NCBI GenBank assembly: GCA_902778245.1
Contig: CACYXH010000042.1
Span: 1-54,192, forward strand
Direction: 5' to 3'
From: an uncultured Lachnospiraceae bacterium
GTDB taxonomy: Bacteria; Bacillota; Clostridia; Lachnospirales; Lachnospiraceae
DNA: 54,192 bases
Part shown: positions 6,970 to 16,448 of the stretch, piece by piece
Position numbering within the stretch: the stretch's first letter is position 1
Layout: every line of letters starts with the position of its first letter
The notes under the pieces: generated by a model
Seen by the model: the letters and a program-made list of their open reading frames with translations, nothing else
Databases searched by the model: none
What the model was told of the DNA's origin: nothing
Made by a program: the position numbers and the translations under genes

Positions 6970-8178
6970 TTGAAAAATACGATTTGGAAAAGATACCTGT
7001 TTTTTTTAGCTGCTCTTCTGGGCATTCTTCTGGTGGGATGCTTTGTGGTCCTATTGGTATTTCGCCCGTCCTCCATTATGAATGCCTTTCATGAACTGGC
7101 CAGCATCCTTATGCCCTTTATCTACGGTCTGGTCATCGCGTATGTGCTTCGCCCGGCCTGCGAATTTTTTGAAAACGGCTTCGCGGCATTGAATAAACGA
7201 ATCGCAAAAAAAGCGCACCCAGGGCTGAACCGGATGTGCGCTATTCTGGTGACGTTTGTAATCGCCATACTGATCATTATCTTCCTTTTCGGCCTGATCA
7301 TCCCCCAGCTGATCACCAGCATTTCCAGTATTGTATCGCAGCTGCCCGATATCATTGACCGCTTTCAAACCTGGATCGGCACCTGGGAGCGGGGAGAGAT
7401 GAGCCGCGAGGTCATCAGCTATGTTGGCCAGATCATCACCACCCTGAGTGATCGGCTTCAGAATTATCTGTCCAACAATGTCCTGACCAATATGCAGGAT
7501 ATTGTCTCAAATATCACCTCCAGCTTTCTTAGCCTGATGAGTTTTCTGAAAAATTTTGGTCTTGGCTGCATCGTTTCCATCTACCTGCTGGGCAGCCGGG
7601 AAAAGTTCCTGGCCCAGGGAAAACTTTTGCTCTACAGCATCTTCCCGGAAAAGTGGAACAAACGGATCCTAAATGAACTTCACCTGGCTGACCGGATGTT
7701 TATTGGATTCATCACCGGAAAGCTGTTAGACTCCGCCATCATGGGCGGGATCTGTTTCGTTTTCTGCTGGGCTGTGGGGATGCCTTATACCGTATTAGTC
7801 AGTGTCATCGTAGGTGTCACCAACATGATCCCGTTCTTCGGACCATATCTGGGAGCCATTCCCTCCGCCATTTTGATCCTGACGGAAAGTCCCTACAAAT
7901 GTGTGCTTTTTCTGGTATTTATCATTATCCTCCAGCAAATTGACGGAAACGTCATCGGACCGCACATTCTGGGAGACAAACTTGGCTTGTCCGGCTTTTG
8001 GGTACTATTCGCCATCCTGTTCTTCGGCTCCCTCTGGGGTCTGGTGGGTATCCTGATCGGCGTTCCTCTGTTTGCCGTGATCTATGACCTTGCCCAGAAG
8101 CTGATCGCCCTCTGTCTGCAAAAACGCAGGCAGACTAAACTGTTGGAGGATTACCGGGAACAGTTTTCGTCAAAGTAA
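6970..8178 (+). CDS. AI-2E family transporter (PerM/YdiK-type membrane protein)
   Basis: About 402 aa with eight or so predicted membrane helices: two near the N-terminus (residues ~8-30 and ~40-65), one at ~90-115, a soluble middle segment (~120-230), then closely spaced helices to the C-terminus. Family marks are GSLWGLVGILIGVPLFA and the QQIDGNVIGPHILG loop. Members export or channel small molecules; the AI-2 label is historical and the substrate here is unknown. A TTG at 6970 is the likely start because GAGGTG lies 6 bases upstream; a GTG at 6961 would overlap that ribosome site. It converges with the phosphatase gene, with 10 bases between them. Confidence 0.88.
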   Translation: MKNTIWKRYLFFLAALLGILLVGCFVVLLVFRPSSIMNAFHELASILMPFIYGLVIAYVLRPACEFFENGFAALNKRIAKKAHPGLNRMCAILVTFVIAILIIIFLFGLIIPQLITSISSIVSQLPDIIDRFQTWIGTWERGEMSREVISYVGQIITTLSDRLQNYLSNNVLTNMQDIVSNITSSFLSLMSFLKNFGLGCIVSIYLLGSREKFLAQGKLLLYSIFPEKWNKRILNELHLADRMFIGFITGKLLDSAIMGGICFVFCWAVGMPYTVLVSVIVGVTNMIPFFGPYLGAIPSAILILTESPYKCVLFLVFIIILQQIDGNVIGPHILGDKLGLSGFWVLFAILFFGSLWGLVGILIGVPLFAVIYDLAQKLIALCLQKRRQTKLLEDYREQFSSK

Positions 8179-8188
8179 GTACAGATAG

Positions 8189-8959
8189 TCAGTGCCTCTC
8201 ATCATTCTCGTACTTCTCGCAGAAGCGCGCAGAGAATGAGGGGGGCTCATTTCCTGCATAGAGATGAGAAATATCCCCGATCTTGGATGCCCGGAAACTC
8301 ACGATACCTTTTTCCCTCTCCTCCGTGTAAACCTCTGTTACGGAGGTAGGCGCCATGGCCGTACTGTGCCAGATTGTAAAAGGCGAAACTCCCCACAAAT
8401 GAGACAGCAGGACGCAGGTCACCCCAAAATGACAAAAAAAGCAAATGGTATCGTTATTTCCCATCTCTGTGTGATACAGATATCCCTCACGGATATAGCC
8501 GTACTGTGCTAAAAGTTCATCTAATCCTCTGCAGGTTCTGTCATACACTTCATTGATATTACTGTACAGTGTCATCTCGGAATGATGCCACGCCTCACGA
8601 TCATAATACTCCGGTTTATTTTTCCAATAGGACGGCACCATATCCCAGGCAATCCGGTTTTTGAACCCAGTTTCATTTCTTCTCGTGTTGGGGTAGGCCT
8701 TCTGCATATTTTCAGATAAATTAACATCTACTTTTGCGGGAAACTCCTGCAGCCAGTCCTTCACCTGGGCATTTCTGCCCAGACGCTCCAGCGTATAAGC
8801 AGCGGTGTCCCTGGCACGTCCCAGGGGAGAGACATAAAAATCACGAACGGTCTCTTTCACCATACGGTCAGCCAAAAGCTGTGCTTCTCTCCGTCCTTTC
8901 TCTGTCAAAGTGTCATGCTCATAATCGGGATCTCCATGTCGGATAAATAATAGTCTCAT
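8189..8959 (-). CDS. Histidine phosphatase family protein (phosphoglycerate mutase-like)
   Basis: 256 aa from MRLLFIRHG at 8959, preceded by GGAGG 8 bases upstream; the frame is open to 9058 but without homology. The phosphohistidine motif RHGDPDYEHDTLTEKG opens the protein, followed by SPLGRARDTA (second phosphate pocket) and a late FCHFGVTCVLL histidine. The broad branch-2/branch-1 family includes phosphatases and mutases acting on phosphorylated sugars or cofactors, and the substrate cannot be assigned. It is 37 bases downstream of the AraC regulator on the same strand, so the two may be co-transcribed. Confidence 0.85.
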   Translation of the reverse strand: MRLLFIRHGDPDYEHDTLTEKGRREAQLLADRMVKETVRDFYVSPLGRARDTAAYTLERLGRNAQVKDWLQEFPAKVDVNLSENMQKAYPNTRRNETGFKNRIAWDMVPSYWKNKPEYYDREAWHHSEMTLYSNINEVYDRTCRGLDELLAQYGYIREGYLYHTEMGNNDTICFFCHFGVTCVLLSHLWGVSPFTIWHSTAMAPTSVTEVYTEEREKGIVSFRASKIGDISHLYAGNEPPSFSARFCEKYENDERH

Positions 8960-8996
8960 GCGGCTTTCCTCCATTTTTTCTCTATTTTCTTTTGAT

Positions 8997-9890
8997 TCAG
9001 ATACATCTGTGATACTCTGACGGCACGACGCCATACCGCTGGCGAAAACTTCTGGCAAAATAACTCATCTCCCGAAAACCGCAGCGGTCTCCGATTTCCG
9101 ACACCTTCATTTTTGAGGTTCTCAGTAATTCCTCCGCTTTTTCCAGCCGGTATGCTTTCAAATACTGGATGGGCGTTGTGCCCAGCATGCCGCGGAAACA
9201 GCGAAGACATTCACTTTCACTCACCATGGCACTCTCCGCAATTTTTCCGGTATTCATATCCTCGGCATAATGTTCCCGGACAAAAGTCAGCATCTGCTTG
9301 ATACGCTCTTCCCTGCGCTGCTCCGCCATGGGATAACTCGCCTTCACCGGGTTCCTATGCGCGAAAAGCAGAGCGGCAAAGTGGGAAAGCTCCGCCCGTA
9401 TGCGAAACTCATATTCCTCCGGTTCTCTATTGCATATCTGCCAGGCATTTTCCAATGCTTCCAACGCTTCTCTTTCCCAGGATACCTCCTGATGCAAAAG
9501 TACCAGTTTCATGCCATAATTTTTCTGGATCGGCATCAGATACTTTTCCCAGAAAATACTGTCGGCGGTTCCTCCGATAAGGGAAGGGGAAAAAACGATG
9601 GAGTGAAATAAACACGATTCCTCCGGTCTGTCATTCCAGCACCCATGCAGGATCCCTGAATTGATAAAGAAGCCATCGCCGGCCTTTACGGTATGTTCCT
9701 CCTGTCCAATAGATACCTTTGTTTCTCCACACTCCACCACCACCGCCTCCCACTCATCATGCCAATGCCACGGAACCGACTCTGTTTGCAGGTCATCATG
9801 ATAACAGGCAACCGGAAATGCTTTCGTTCCATGGCTGTTGATCTCACGGCTGTTTTCATCCGTCACGGTGGCACATTCCGATAATGCCAT
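8997..9890 (-). CDS. AraC family transcriptional regulator
   Basis: 297 aa. The N-terminal half is a cupin effector domain (WHWHDEWEAVVV, then GDGFFINSGILHG). The C-terminal ~100 residues carry two helix-turn-helix motifs, with the family signature ending in EIGDRCGFREMSYFARSFRQ and YGVVPSEYH. The ribosome site GGGGGA is 7 bases before ATG. It is divergent from the MFS transporter at 10015 across a 124-base spacer, the usual layout for a regulator controlling a transporter and itself. The spacer holds a partial dyad ATGACGATATAATTGTATCAT (about 9959-9979). The effector is unknown; the cupin suggests a sugar or related small molecule. Confidence 0.9.
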   Translation of the reverse strand: MALSECATVTDENSREINSHGTKAFPVACYHDDLQTESVPWHWHDEWEAVVVECGETKVSIGQEEHTVKAGDGFFINSGILHGCWNDRPEESCLFHSIVFSPSLIGGTADSIFWEKYLMPIQKNYGMKLVLLHQEVSWEREALEALENAWQICNREPEEYEFRIRAELSHFAALLFAHRNPVKASYPMAEQRREERIKQMLTFVREHYAEDMNTGKIAESAMVSESECLRCFRGMLGTTPIQYLKAYRLEKAEELLRTSKMKVSEIGDRCGFREMSYFARSFRQRYGVVPSEYHRCI

Positions 9891-10014
9891 ATATATTCCC
9901 CCATTCTGACGGTTTTATACTACCATCTTGTTTGAATAATCCTAACGCTTTTTCTTTTATGACGATATAATTGTATCATGAGAATAAAACTACGTCTACA
10001 GAAAGGATAACGTT

Positions 10015-11199
10015 ATGTTTCAATTATTGCTTGCCATCATCTATCTTGCTTTTATCAGCCTTGGCCTTCCGGATTCCCTCCTGGGCTCCGCATGGCCTAC
10101 CATCTATCAGGAACTGAATGTGCCCGTGTCCTGGTCCGGCATTGTATTTATGATCATTGCCATTGGCACAGTCATTTCCAGTCTTCAAAGCGACCGGCTT
10201 ACCAGAAAGCTTGGCCCCGGAAAAGTAACACTTATCAGCGTAGCTATGACAGCCGCTGCGCTTTTTGGTTTTTCTACATGCCATTCCTTTATTATGCTCT
10301 GTTTGTGGGCTATTCCTTACGGACTAGGTGCTGGAAGTGTGGATGCCGCACTAAACAACTATGTTGCATTACATTTTGCCAGCCGTCACATGAGCTGGCT
10401 TCACTGCATGTGGGGCATCGGCGCTTCGGCGGGGCCCTATATTATGGGGGCTGCGCTGATGGGAGGAAAAACATGGAATCAGGGATACCGCGTTATCGGT
10501 ATTATGCAGACTGCCCTTGTTCTGATTCTTTTTATCAGCCTCCCACTTTGGAAAAAAGTCGCCTCCAACTCCGAAGGCAATGAAGCTCCTGAAAGAAAAA
10601 CGCCGCTTTCCCTGAAAGAGATCTTTTCTCTCCCCGGCGCCAAATACGCTATGTTCTGCTTTTTTGCCTACTGCGCCCTGGAGCAGACTACCGGTCTGTG
10701 GACCAGCAGCTATCTTGTTCTGTCAAAAGGAATCGATGCCGGTACTGCGGCGCGCTTTGCCTCCCTGTTCTTTATCGGGATCACGGTCGGCCGTGCCATC
10801 AATGGTTTTCTCTCCATTCGGCTTTCTGACGAGCAAATGGTGCGTCTTGGGCAAATCTTAACGCTTCTGGGGATCCTGTGTATTCTTCTTCCGCTGGGAA
10901 CCAGGATCGCTCTGGCAGGCTTCGTTATCATCGGTCTTGGTTGTGCTCCAGTTTTCCCAAGCCTGCTGCACGCCACACCGAATCATTTTGGGGCGGCGAA
11001 CTCCCAGGCGATCATGGGAGTGCAGATGGCCTACGCATACATCGGGACTTCCATCATGCCTCCCATCTTCGGATGGATCGCCGGACACATTTCCATTCGG
11101 CTGCTGCCGCTTTACCTGATGCTTCTCCTGGTATTAATGTTCCTGATGCATGAGATGCTGGTAAAAGCTACTAATAAGAATATTAATAAGAATAAGTGA
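10015..11199 (+). CDS. MFS transporter
   Basis: 394 aa with 12 predicted membrane helices in two halves joined by a polar loop around residues 185-205. The cytoplasmic loop 2-3 motif is present as SDRLTRKLG, and helix 4 carries GLGAGSVDAALNNYV, as in FucP/YfkF-like sugar or drug permeases. A strong GAAAGGA ribosome site lies before the ATG. The divergent AraC-type regulator suggests inducible expression. A PHP phosphatase gene follows 10 bases after the stop, so imported and phosphorylated substrate could be linked, but this is only a guess from position. Confidence 0.88.
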   Translation: MFQLLLAIIYLAFISLGLPDSLLGSAWPTIYQELNVPVSWSGIVFMIIAIGTVISSLQSDRLTRKLGPGKVTLISVAMTAAALFGFSTCHSFIMLCLWAIPYGLGAGSVDAALNNYVALHFASRHMSWLHCMWGIGASAGPYIMGAALMGGKTWNQGYRVIGIMQTALVLILFISLPLWKKVASNSEGNEAPERKTPLSLKEIFSLPGAKYAMFCFFAYCALEQTTGLWTSSYLVLSKGIDAGTAARFASLFFIGITVGRAINGFLSIRLSDEQMVRLGQILTLLGILCILLPLGTRIALAGFVIIGLGCAPVFPSLLHATPNHFGAANSQAIMGVQMAYAYIGTSIMPPIFGWIAGHISIRLLPLYLMLLLVLMFLMHEMLVKATNKNINKNK

Positions 11200-11209
11200 G
11201 GCTCTGTCA

Positions 11210-11996
11210 ATGAAATACGATTACCATGTACACACCCATCTCAGTGATGATGCGCAAACGCCCATGGAGGAGATGGTGCAAAAGGCTCTTTCTCTTGGGC
11301 TGGAGGAACTCTGTTTTACGGATCACATTGACTACGGAGTAAAAACGGATGACGGCCCGCCGGAACGCAGGAATTGTGATTGCAGGCTGTACTTTCAGGA
11401 GCTGGCGGATATCCGGCGCAGGTTCGGAGATAAAATTACGGTAAAAGCGGGGATGGAATTCGGCATACAGCCCCATACGATACCTCAGTTTCAAAAAATA
11501 TTTGATATGTATGAGTTTGATTTTATCATTCTCAGCAATCATCAGGTAGATGATCTGGAGTTCTGGTCACAGGATTTCCAAAAAGGAAAAACACAGGAAG
11601 AATTCCAGCGCAGATATTATGAACAGATTTATGAAGTCATGAATCTGTATCATGACTATTCCATCCTGGGTCATCTGGATATGATCAAACGATACGATCT
11701 GGTAGGACCATATCCCGATGAAAAAATTTTGGATATCATAGAACGGATACTCCGGCTGGCAATCAAAGAAGGCAAAGGAATTGAGGTAAATACCTCCTGT
11801 AGATCTTACTCCGTCCCGAAAAATTCTGGAACTCTACCATGAACTGGGAGGCGAAATTCTGACCCTGGGTTCGGACGCTCATCGCCCGGAAGATCTGGCA
11901 GATCAGATAGAAAACGTGAAGCCGATCCTTCGGCAGATCGGTTTTCGGTCTATTTGTACTTTCACGAAAATGACGCCGGAATTTCATGCGCTGTAA
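11210..11996 (+). pseudogene. PHP-domain histidinol-phosphatase-like gene, frameshifted
   Basis: The first frame (11210-11842) has the PHP metal motifs: HVHTHLSDD, FTDHIDYG, the Glu in AGMEFGIQ, and LGHLDMIKRY. It then runs off into KNSGTLP and stops. Shifting frame by one base after the A5 run at 11819-11823 restores ILELYHELGGEILTLGSDAHRP and the normal C-terminus, ending at 11996. The last metal motif (GSDAH) is thus lost in the first product. One extra A in a homopolymer explains it, so it is either a sequencing error or a recent mutation. Intact, the protein would have about 261 residues and hydrolyse histidinol phosphate or a related phosphoester. It overlaps the MFS gene's operon. Confidence 0.8.
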
Positions 11997-12057
11997 CCGT
12001 ATGATTTCCAGCAGCCAACAGATACTACATTATACATTAATGATGGAGGAATTGTTT

Positions 12058-12603
12058 ATGAAAGCTACAGGTATTGTGAGAAGAATAGATGATCTGGGAC
12101 GCGTAGTTATCCCGAAAGAAATCCGCCGCACTTTGAGGATCCGGGAAGCCGACCCTCTTGAAATTTTTACAGACCGGGAGGGTGAAATCATCCTGAAAAA
12201 ATACTCTCCCATCGGAGAACTTGGGAGTTTTGCTAAAGAATATGCCGAGGCGCTGGCTTCCGCATCCGGTCACAGCGTGTGCATCACAGACCGGGATCAG
12301 GTAATTGCTGCCGCCGGGGGGATTAAAAAAGATACCATTGGCCACCCGGTGACCGGGCAATTGGAAGAAGTCATGAATGACCGGGAAAATGTTTCCACGG
12401 GAGACAAAAAGGAGCATGTGAAGATCACCAACGAGGATGCGGATAACGACCACTCTCAGGTCATCAGCCCCATTCTCTGCGAGGGCGATGTGATCGGCTC
12501 CGTGATCTTAAGAAGCCGCGACACCAAGGGCCACCTGGGCGAGACAGAACAGATGCTGGCAAAATGCGCCGCAGGATTCATGGGAAAACAGATGGAACAA
12601 TAA
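12058..12603 (+). CDS. spoVT: Stage V sporulation protein T (AbrB-type regulator)
   Basis: 181 aa. The N-terminal ~50 residues are an AbrB swapped-hairpin DNA-binding domain (MKATGIVRRIDDLGRVVIPK) and the rest is a GAF-like domain. SpoVT adjusts sigma-G-dependent forespore genes and spore germination. The start is the ATG at 12058 with GGAGG upstream; the open frame back to 11986 overlaps the PHP pseudogene and is not homologous. A CATTATA box at 12028-12034 fits a sigma-G -10 element, but the -35 is poor. The stop is followed at once by palindrome copy A. Confidence 0.92.
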   Translation: MKATGIVRRIDDLGRVVIPKEIRRTLRIREADPLEIFTDREGEIILKKYSPIGELGSFAKEYAEALASASGHSVCITDRDQVIAAAGGIKKDTIGHPVTGQLEEVMNDRENVSTGDKKEHVKITNEDADNDHSQVISPILCEGDVIGSVILRSRDTKGHLGETEQMLAKCAAGFMGKQMEQ

Positions 12604-12606
12604 TAT

Positions 12607-12657
12607 AGAGGCTGCCGCACTTAATGCATACTTTGCATAATTAGTGCGACGGCCTCT
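12607..12657 (+). terminator. Terminator of spoVT; dispersed palindrome copy A
   Basis: AGAGGCTGCCGCACT pairs imperfectly with AGTGCGACGGCCTCT around a TGCAT-containing loop (ATGCATACTTTGCAT), then TTATCTTTTATT. It is the short member of a repeated family also found at 22440, 32965 and 43197, with the same GGCTGCCGCA / TGCGACGGCC arms and the same C-A mismatch. Confidence 0.75.
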
Positions 12658-12741
12658 TATCTTTTATTCAGGAGTTGTAATCGTCCGGCAAAGATGATAT
12701 GATTGTTACCATTCGAAAAAAAGGAAGGCGTGGTATTTATT

Positions 12742-13866
12742 ATGAATAAGAAAGAAATCGCTGAGATTAAGAAACAGTTTACTCCTGCCAATTGTGCTGT
12801 TTCGCGCATCTGCGGCTGCTATGTGGACGGTGAAAAAAATAAACTGACGCAGTTCAAGGAAGCTTTCCTCTCTCTTCAGGAGGAGGAGATTTTTAAATAT
12901 TTTGAAATTTTCCGCAAGGCGCTCTCCGGTACGCTGGGAAAAAATTTGCTGAATATGGAGTTTCCGCTGGATACGGAACGCCAGGGCGGCACCCAGGAAT
13001 TTCTGCTGCAGCTTCGCGACAGCAATCTGAAAGACGATGAGCTGCTGGGCAGGTATTACGATAAGGTTATCGAATCCTATACATATGGCGAAAATTATTT
13101 GATCCTTCTGATTGACGCGGCCTATGATGTTCCGGGAAAATCCTCGGACAATCTGGAAATGTTTGACGCATCCGATGAGGTCTACCACTATATCCTCTCC
13201 TGCATCTGTCCTGTGAAATTGGCGAAACCTGCTCTATCCTACAATCCGCAGGATAAGTGTTTCCAGAACCGCATTCGGGACTGGATCGTGGACATGCCCC
13301 AGCTTGGTTTTCTCTTCCCTGCTTTTAATGACCGCAGTACGGATCTGCACAGTCTGCTTTATTACTCGAAGGACGCGGAAGAGCTGCACTTTGATTTTAC
13401 GGACAGTCTGTTGGGCTGTGTGCTCCCTCTGTCCGCGGGGGGACAGAAAGAAGCATTCCAGACATTGATCGAAGAAACTCTGGGAGATTCCTGCGATTAC
13501 GAGGTAGTTAAGAGCATCCACGAAAACCTGCACGAGTTGGCGGAAGAAAAGAAGGACAGTCCCGATCCTGTCATTTTAAACCAGGAGGAGGTAAAAAACC
13601 TGCTGTCCATCAGCGGCGTACAAAATGAAAAACTGGAACATTTTGACCAGCACTTTGAAGAGACTGCCGGAGCTAACGCTACCTTTTTGGCTTCTAACGT
13701 CATGAATGCCCGAAAGTTTGAGGTAAAGACCCCGGACGTCACTATACAGGTAAGTCCTGACCGTTCTGATCTGGTGGAGACCTGCATCATTGACGGGCGC
13801 CCCTGCCTGGTAATCCCCATTACCGATCAGGTGCAGGTAAACGGCATCACTGTGCGCAAAGGTTAA
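12742..13866 (+). CDS. DUF4317 domain-containing protein
   Basis: 374 aa, soluble, acidic, with no signal peptide or membrane segment. It matches the remembered DUF4317 pattern: MNKKEIAEIKKQF, the conserved CAVSRICGCYVDGEK near the N-terminus, and a middle segment with FNDRSTDLHSLLYYS. The function of the family is not known; it is common in Lachnospiraceae and Ruminococcaceae. The start ATG at 12742 is 13 bases from GGAAGG; a GTG at 12730 is also in frame but too close to that site. It sits alone between spoVT and a symporter gene, and neither suggests a role. Confidence 0.85.
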   Translation: MNKKEIAEIKKQFTPANCAVSRICGCYVDGEKNKLTQFKEAFLSLQEEEIFKYFEIFRKALSGTLGKNLLNMEFPLDTERQGGTQEFLLQLRDSNLKDDELLGRYYDKVIESYTYGENYLILLIDAAYDVPGKSSDNLEMFDASDEVYHYILSCICPVKLAKPALSYNPQDKCFQNRIRDWIVDMPQLGFLFPAFNDRSTDLHSLLYYSKDAEELHFDFTDSLLGCVLPLSAGGQKEAFQTLIEETLGDSCDYEVVKSIHENLHELAEEKKDSPDPVILNQEEVKNLLSISGVQNEKLEHFDQHFEETAGANATFLASNVMNARKFEVKTPDVTIQVSPDRSDLVETCIIDGRPCLVIPITDQVQVNGITVRKG

Positions 13867-13888
13867 GTATGGCGATCGAAAGAAATAC

Positions 13889-13917
13889 TTGCTTTTTCCT
13901 ATACTATCCTGTATACT
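13889..13917 (+). promoter_or_regulatory. Promoter of the symporter-amidohydrolase operon
   Basis: TTGCTT (13889-13894), 17-base spacer, TATACT (13912-13917). The predicted transcript start near 13924 leaves an 80-base leader, which contains TCGAA and TTCGA half-sites around 13952-13972. Confidence 0.45.
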
Positions 13918-14002
13918 TTAATGCATAAACGCGTTGGCGCGTCGAAGTGTTGCAGAGTTTCGATGCAGGACGCGAACACGGGATTGTGAAAGGAGAAAAA
14001 TA

Positions 14003-15553
14003 ATGTTAATTAAAATTCTGCTGTTACTTATCTTCTTTGCGGTTATGATCAGCGTTGGTCTGTATTGCCGCAAAAATTCTACCGATGTGAACGGTTTCGT
14101 TCTGGGTGGCCGCTCTGTGGGTCCCTGGCTCACCGCTTTTGCTTATGGAACTTCCTATTTTTCTGCAGTTGTGTTCGTAGGATACGCCGGACAGTTTGGT
14201 TGGAAATACGGCATAGCAGCCACCTGGGCCGGTATCGGAAACGCGCTTCTCGGTTCTCTGCTCGCATGGGTGGTATTGGGACGCCGTACCAGGATTATGA
14301 CTCAGCATCTGAACTCCGCAACCATGCCTCAATTTTTTGAAGCAAGATATGGAAGCAAGTCGCTGAAGATTGCAGCGTCTGTCATTACCTTTATATTCCT
14401 GATTCCTTACACTGCCTCTCTGTACAATGGACTTTCCCGTCTGTTTGGAATGGCCTTTGACATCGACTATACGGTATGTGTTATCGTTATGGCAGTACTC
14501 ACCGGTGTCTATGTGATCGCCGGCGGTTATATGGCTACCGCCGTCAATGATTTTATTCAGGGCATCATCATGATCTTCGGTATCTGCGCCGTTGTGGTGG
14601 CGGTGCTGAAGAGCCAGGGCGGTTTCCTGGCTGCGCTGGACGGCATGGGTCATGTGGTGGACACTTCCGTGTCCGAAACCCCGGGGGTGTTTGCATCTTT
14701 CTTCGGCCCCGATCCTGTCAACCTCCTGGGCGTTGTGATACTTACCTCCCTCGGTACCTGGGGACTTCCGCAGATGGTGCAGAAATTCTACGCTATCAAG
14801 AGTGAAAAGTCCATCTCCACCGGAACGGTGGTATCTACGGCCTTTGCGTTTATAGTTGCCGGCGGATGCTATTTTCTGGGTGGTTTCGGCCGTCTGTTTT
14901 CTGATAAAATTGATATCGCCGCCAATGGATACGACTCCGTGGTGCCCACCATGCTGGCAGGACTCCCGGATATGCTGATCGCCATTGTCGTGATTTTGGT
15001 ACTCTCCGCTTCCATGTCCACGCTGTCTTCCTTGGTACTGACCTCCAGTTCCACGCTGACGCTTGATCTGCTGAAGGACAATGTAATCAAAGATATGGAT
15101 GAAAAACGCCAGGTATTCATTATGCGGGTTCTGATCGTAGTCTTTGTGGCTATCTCTGTAGTGATTGCCATAGTACAGTATCGTTCCAATGTAACCTTTA
15201 TTGCGCAGTTGATGGGCGTTTCCTGGGGTGCGCTGGCCGGCGCGTTTCTGGCTCCGTTCCTCTACGGACTCTACTGGAAGGGCGCTTCCCGCATTGGCGT
15301 ATGGTGCAGCTTTATCTTCTCCACCGTTGTTATGCTGGCTAATATGTTTGTCCGCTCCAGCTTCCCCACCCTGCTGCAGTCCCCCATCAATGCAGGCGCA
15401 TTCTGCATGATCGCAGGTCTGATCATTGTTCCGGTAGTATCACTGTTTACACCCAAGCCGGACCGCAAGGTAGTAGAAGACGCTTTCTCCTGCTATGATG
15501 AAAAGGTTCTGGTTCCCCAGAGTGCTGCTTTAGGAGAATCAAGCAAGAAATGA
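14003..15553 (+). CDS. Sodium:solute symporter (SSS family)
   Basis: 516 aa with about 13 predicted membrane helices. The start is the ATG at 14003, 7 bases after AGGAG; the frame is open further upstream without homology. SSS features include FVLGGRSVGPW in the first loop, a conserved GYVGQF-like segment (VGYAGQFGWKYG), and GGYMATAVNDFIQGIIM, typical of PutP/YidK relatives. It should couple inward sodium flow to uptake of an organic anion, amino acid or sugar. Its stop overlaps the start of the amidohydrolase (ATGA), so transporter and enzyme probably act on one substrate. Confidence 0.9.
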   Translation: MLIKILLLLIFFAVMISVGLYCRKNSTDVNGFVLGGRSVGPWLTAFAYGTSYFSAVVFVGYAGQFGWKYGIAATWAGIGNALLGSLLAWVVLGRRTRIMTQHLNSATMPQFFEARYGSKSLKIAASVITFIFLIPYTASLYNGLSRLFGMAFDIDYTVCVIVMAVLTGVYVIAGGYMATAVNDFIQGIIMIFGICAVVVAVLKSQGGFLAALDGMGHVVDTSVSETPGVFASFFGPDPVNLLGVVILTSLGTWGLPQMVQKFYAIKSEKSISTGTVVSTAFAFIVAGGCYFLGGFGRLFSDKIDIAANGYDSVVPTMLAGLPDMLIAIVVILVLSASMSTLSSLVLTSSSTLTLDLLKDNVIKDMDEKRQVFIMRVLIVVFVAISVVIAIVQYRSNVTFIAQLMGVSWGALAGAFLAPFLYGLYWKGASRIGVWCSFIFSTVVMLANMFVRSSFPTLLQSPINAGAFCMIAGLIIVPVVSLFTPKPDRKVVEDAFSCYDEKVLVPQSAALGESSKK

Positions 15554-16404
15554 TTATAGATATCCATACCCACACCTTTCCGGCAAAAATTGCGGCCTTG
15601 GCTGTCGAAAAGCTGAGCCGCACATCCCATACTCTTCCTTTTTCAGACGGAACCCCGGAAGGATTGCTGAGTAATATGCAGCGGGCAGGAATTGACCGAT
15701 CGGTCATCCTGCCCGTTGCTACCGCTGCCCGGCAGGTGGAACATATTAACGATTCCTCTGCAAGGCTGAACGAAGAGTATGAAAATAAAGGATTGTTCTC
15801 TTTCGGATGTGTCCACCCGGATCATGAATGTTATCGGGAAGAACTGGCCCGTGTCAAAACGCTGGGATTGAAGGGGATAAAAATCCACCCTGTCTACCAG
15901 GGAGTGAACCTGGACGATATTCGTTTCCTGAGAATTCTGGATCGGGCCGCTGAGCTGGATCTGGCAGTCATTGCCCATGCGGGATATGATATCGGATTTC
16001 CGGGGGTAGTCCGCTGCTCCCCCAGGATGGCAAGAAATGTCATTGACCAGATAGGTCAATTTCGTCTGATACTGGCTCATATGGGCGGCTGGAGGCAATG
16101 GGACGAGGTACCCCAGCTTCTGGCTGACACCGGTGTCTATATCGATACTGCATTTTCCACCGGCTCCTTTCATCCACTGGATGACGGGCACTGGAAAACA
16201 AAAGAAGAAACTGACATGATGGATACGGATCAGTTTATGACTCTTTATCATGCATTTGGACCGGAACGCATCTTCTTTGGCACAGACAGCCCCTGGAGCG
16301 ATCCGCAGGAGAGCCTGGAGTTTATCCAAAACCTCCCCTTGCCGCAGGCAGACCGGGAGAAGATACTGGGCGACAATGCCCTGAAGCTGCTGAACCTCAA
16401 ATAA
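15550..16404 (+). CDS. Amidohydrolase family protein (ACMSD-like metal-dependent hydrolase)
   Basis: 284 aa TIM-barrel enzyme of the amidohydrolase-2 group, which holds hydrolases and non-oxidative decarboxylases. Metal-binding motifs are HTHTF at residues 6-10, a mid-protein histidine in KIHPVYQG, VIAHAGYD, LAHMGG and the aspartate of FFGTDSPW. The start ATG overlaps the symporter stop by 4 bases. The pair suggests uptake followed by hydrolysis or decarboxylation of an aromatic acid, lactone or amide; which one is not visible. It converges with the ACT-domain gene across 44 bases. Confidence 0.85.
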   Translation: MIIDIHTHTFPAKIAALAVEKLSRTSHTLPFSDGTPEGLLSNMQRAGIDRSVILPVATAARQVEHINDSSARLNEEYENKGLFSFGCVHPDHECYREELARVKTLGLKGIKIHPVYQGVNLDDIRFLRILDRAAELDLAVIAHAGYDIGFPGVVRCSPRMARNVIDQIGQFRLILAHMGGWRQWDEVPQLLADTGVYIDTAFSTGSFHPLDDGHWKTKEETDMMDTDQFMTLYHAFGPERIFFGTDSPWSDPQESLEFIQNLPLPQADREKILGDNALKLLNLK

Positions 16405-16448
16405 TAAAATGAGCCACGCCGGATTTGCGCTGCGAAGCAGCAATTTCC

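Noticed and set aside
13952-13972. TCGAA...TTCGA dyad as an operator for the symporter gene
   Set aside because: Only five bases per arm in a GC-mixed leader; too short to claim a site.
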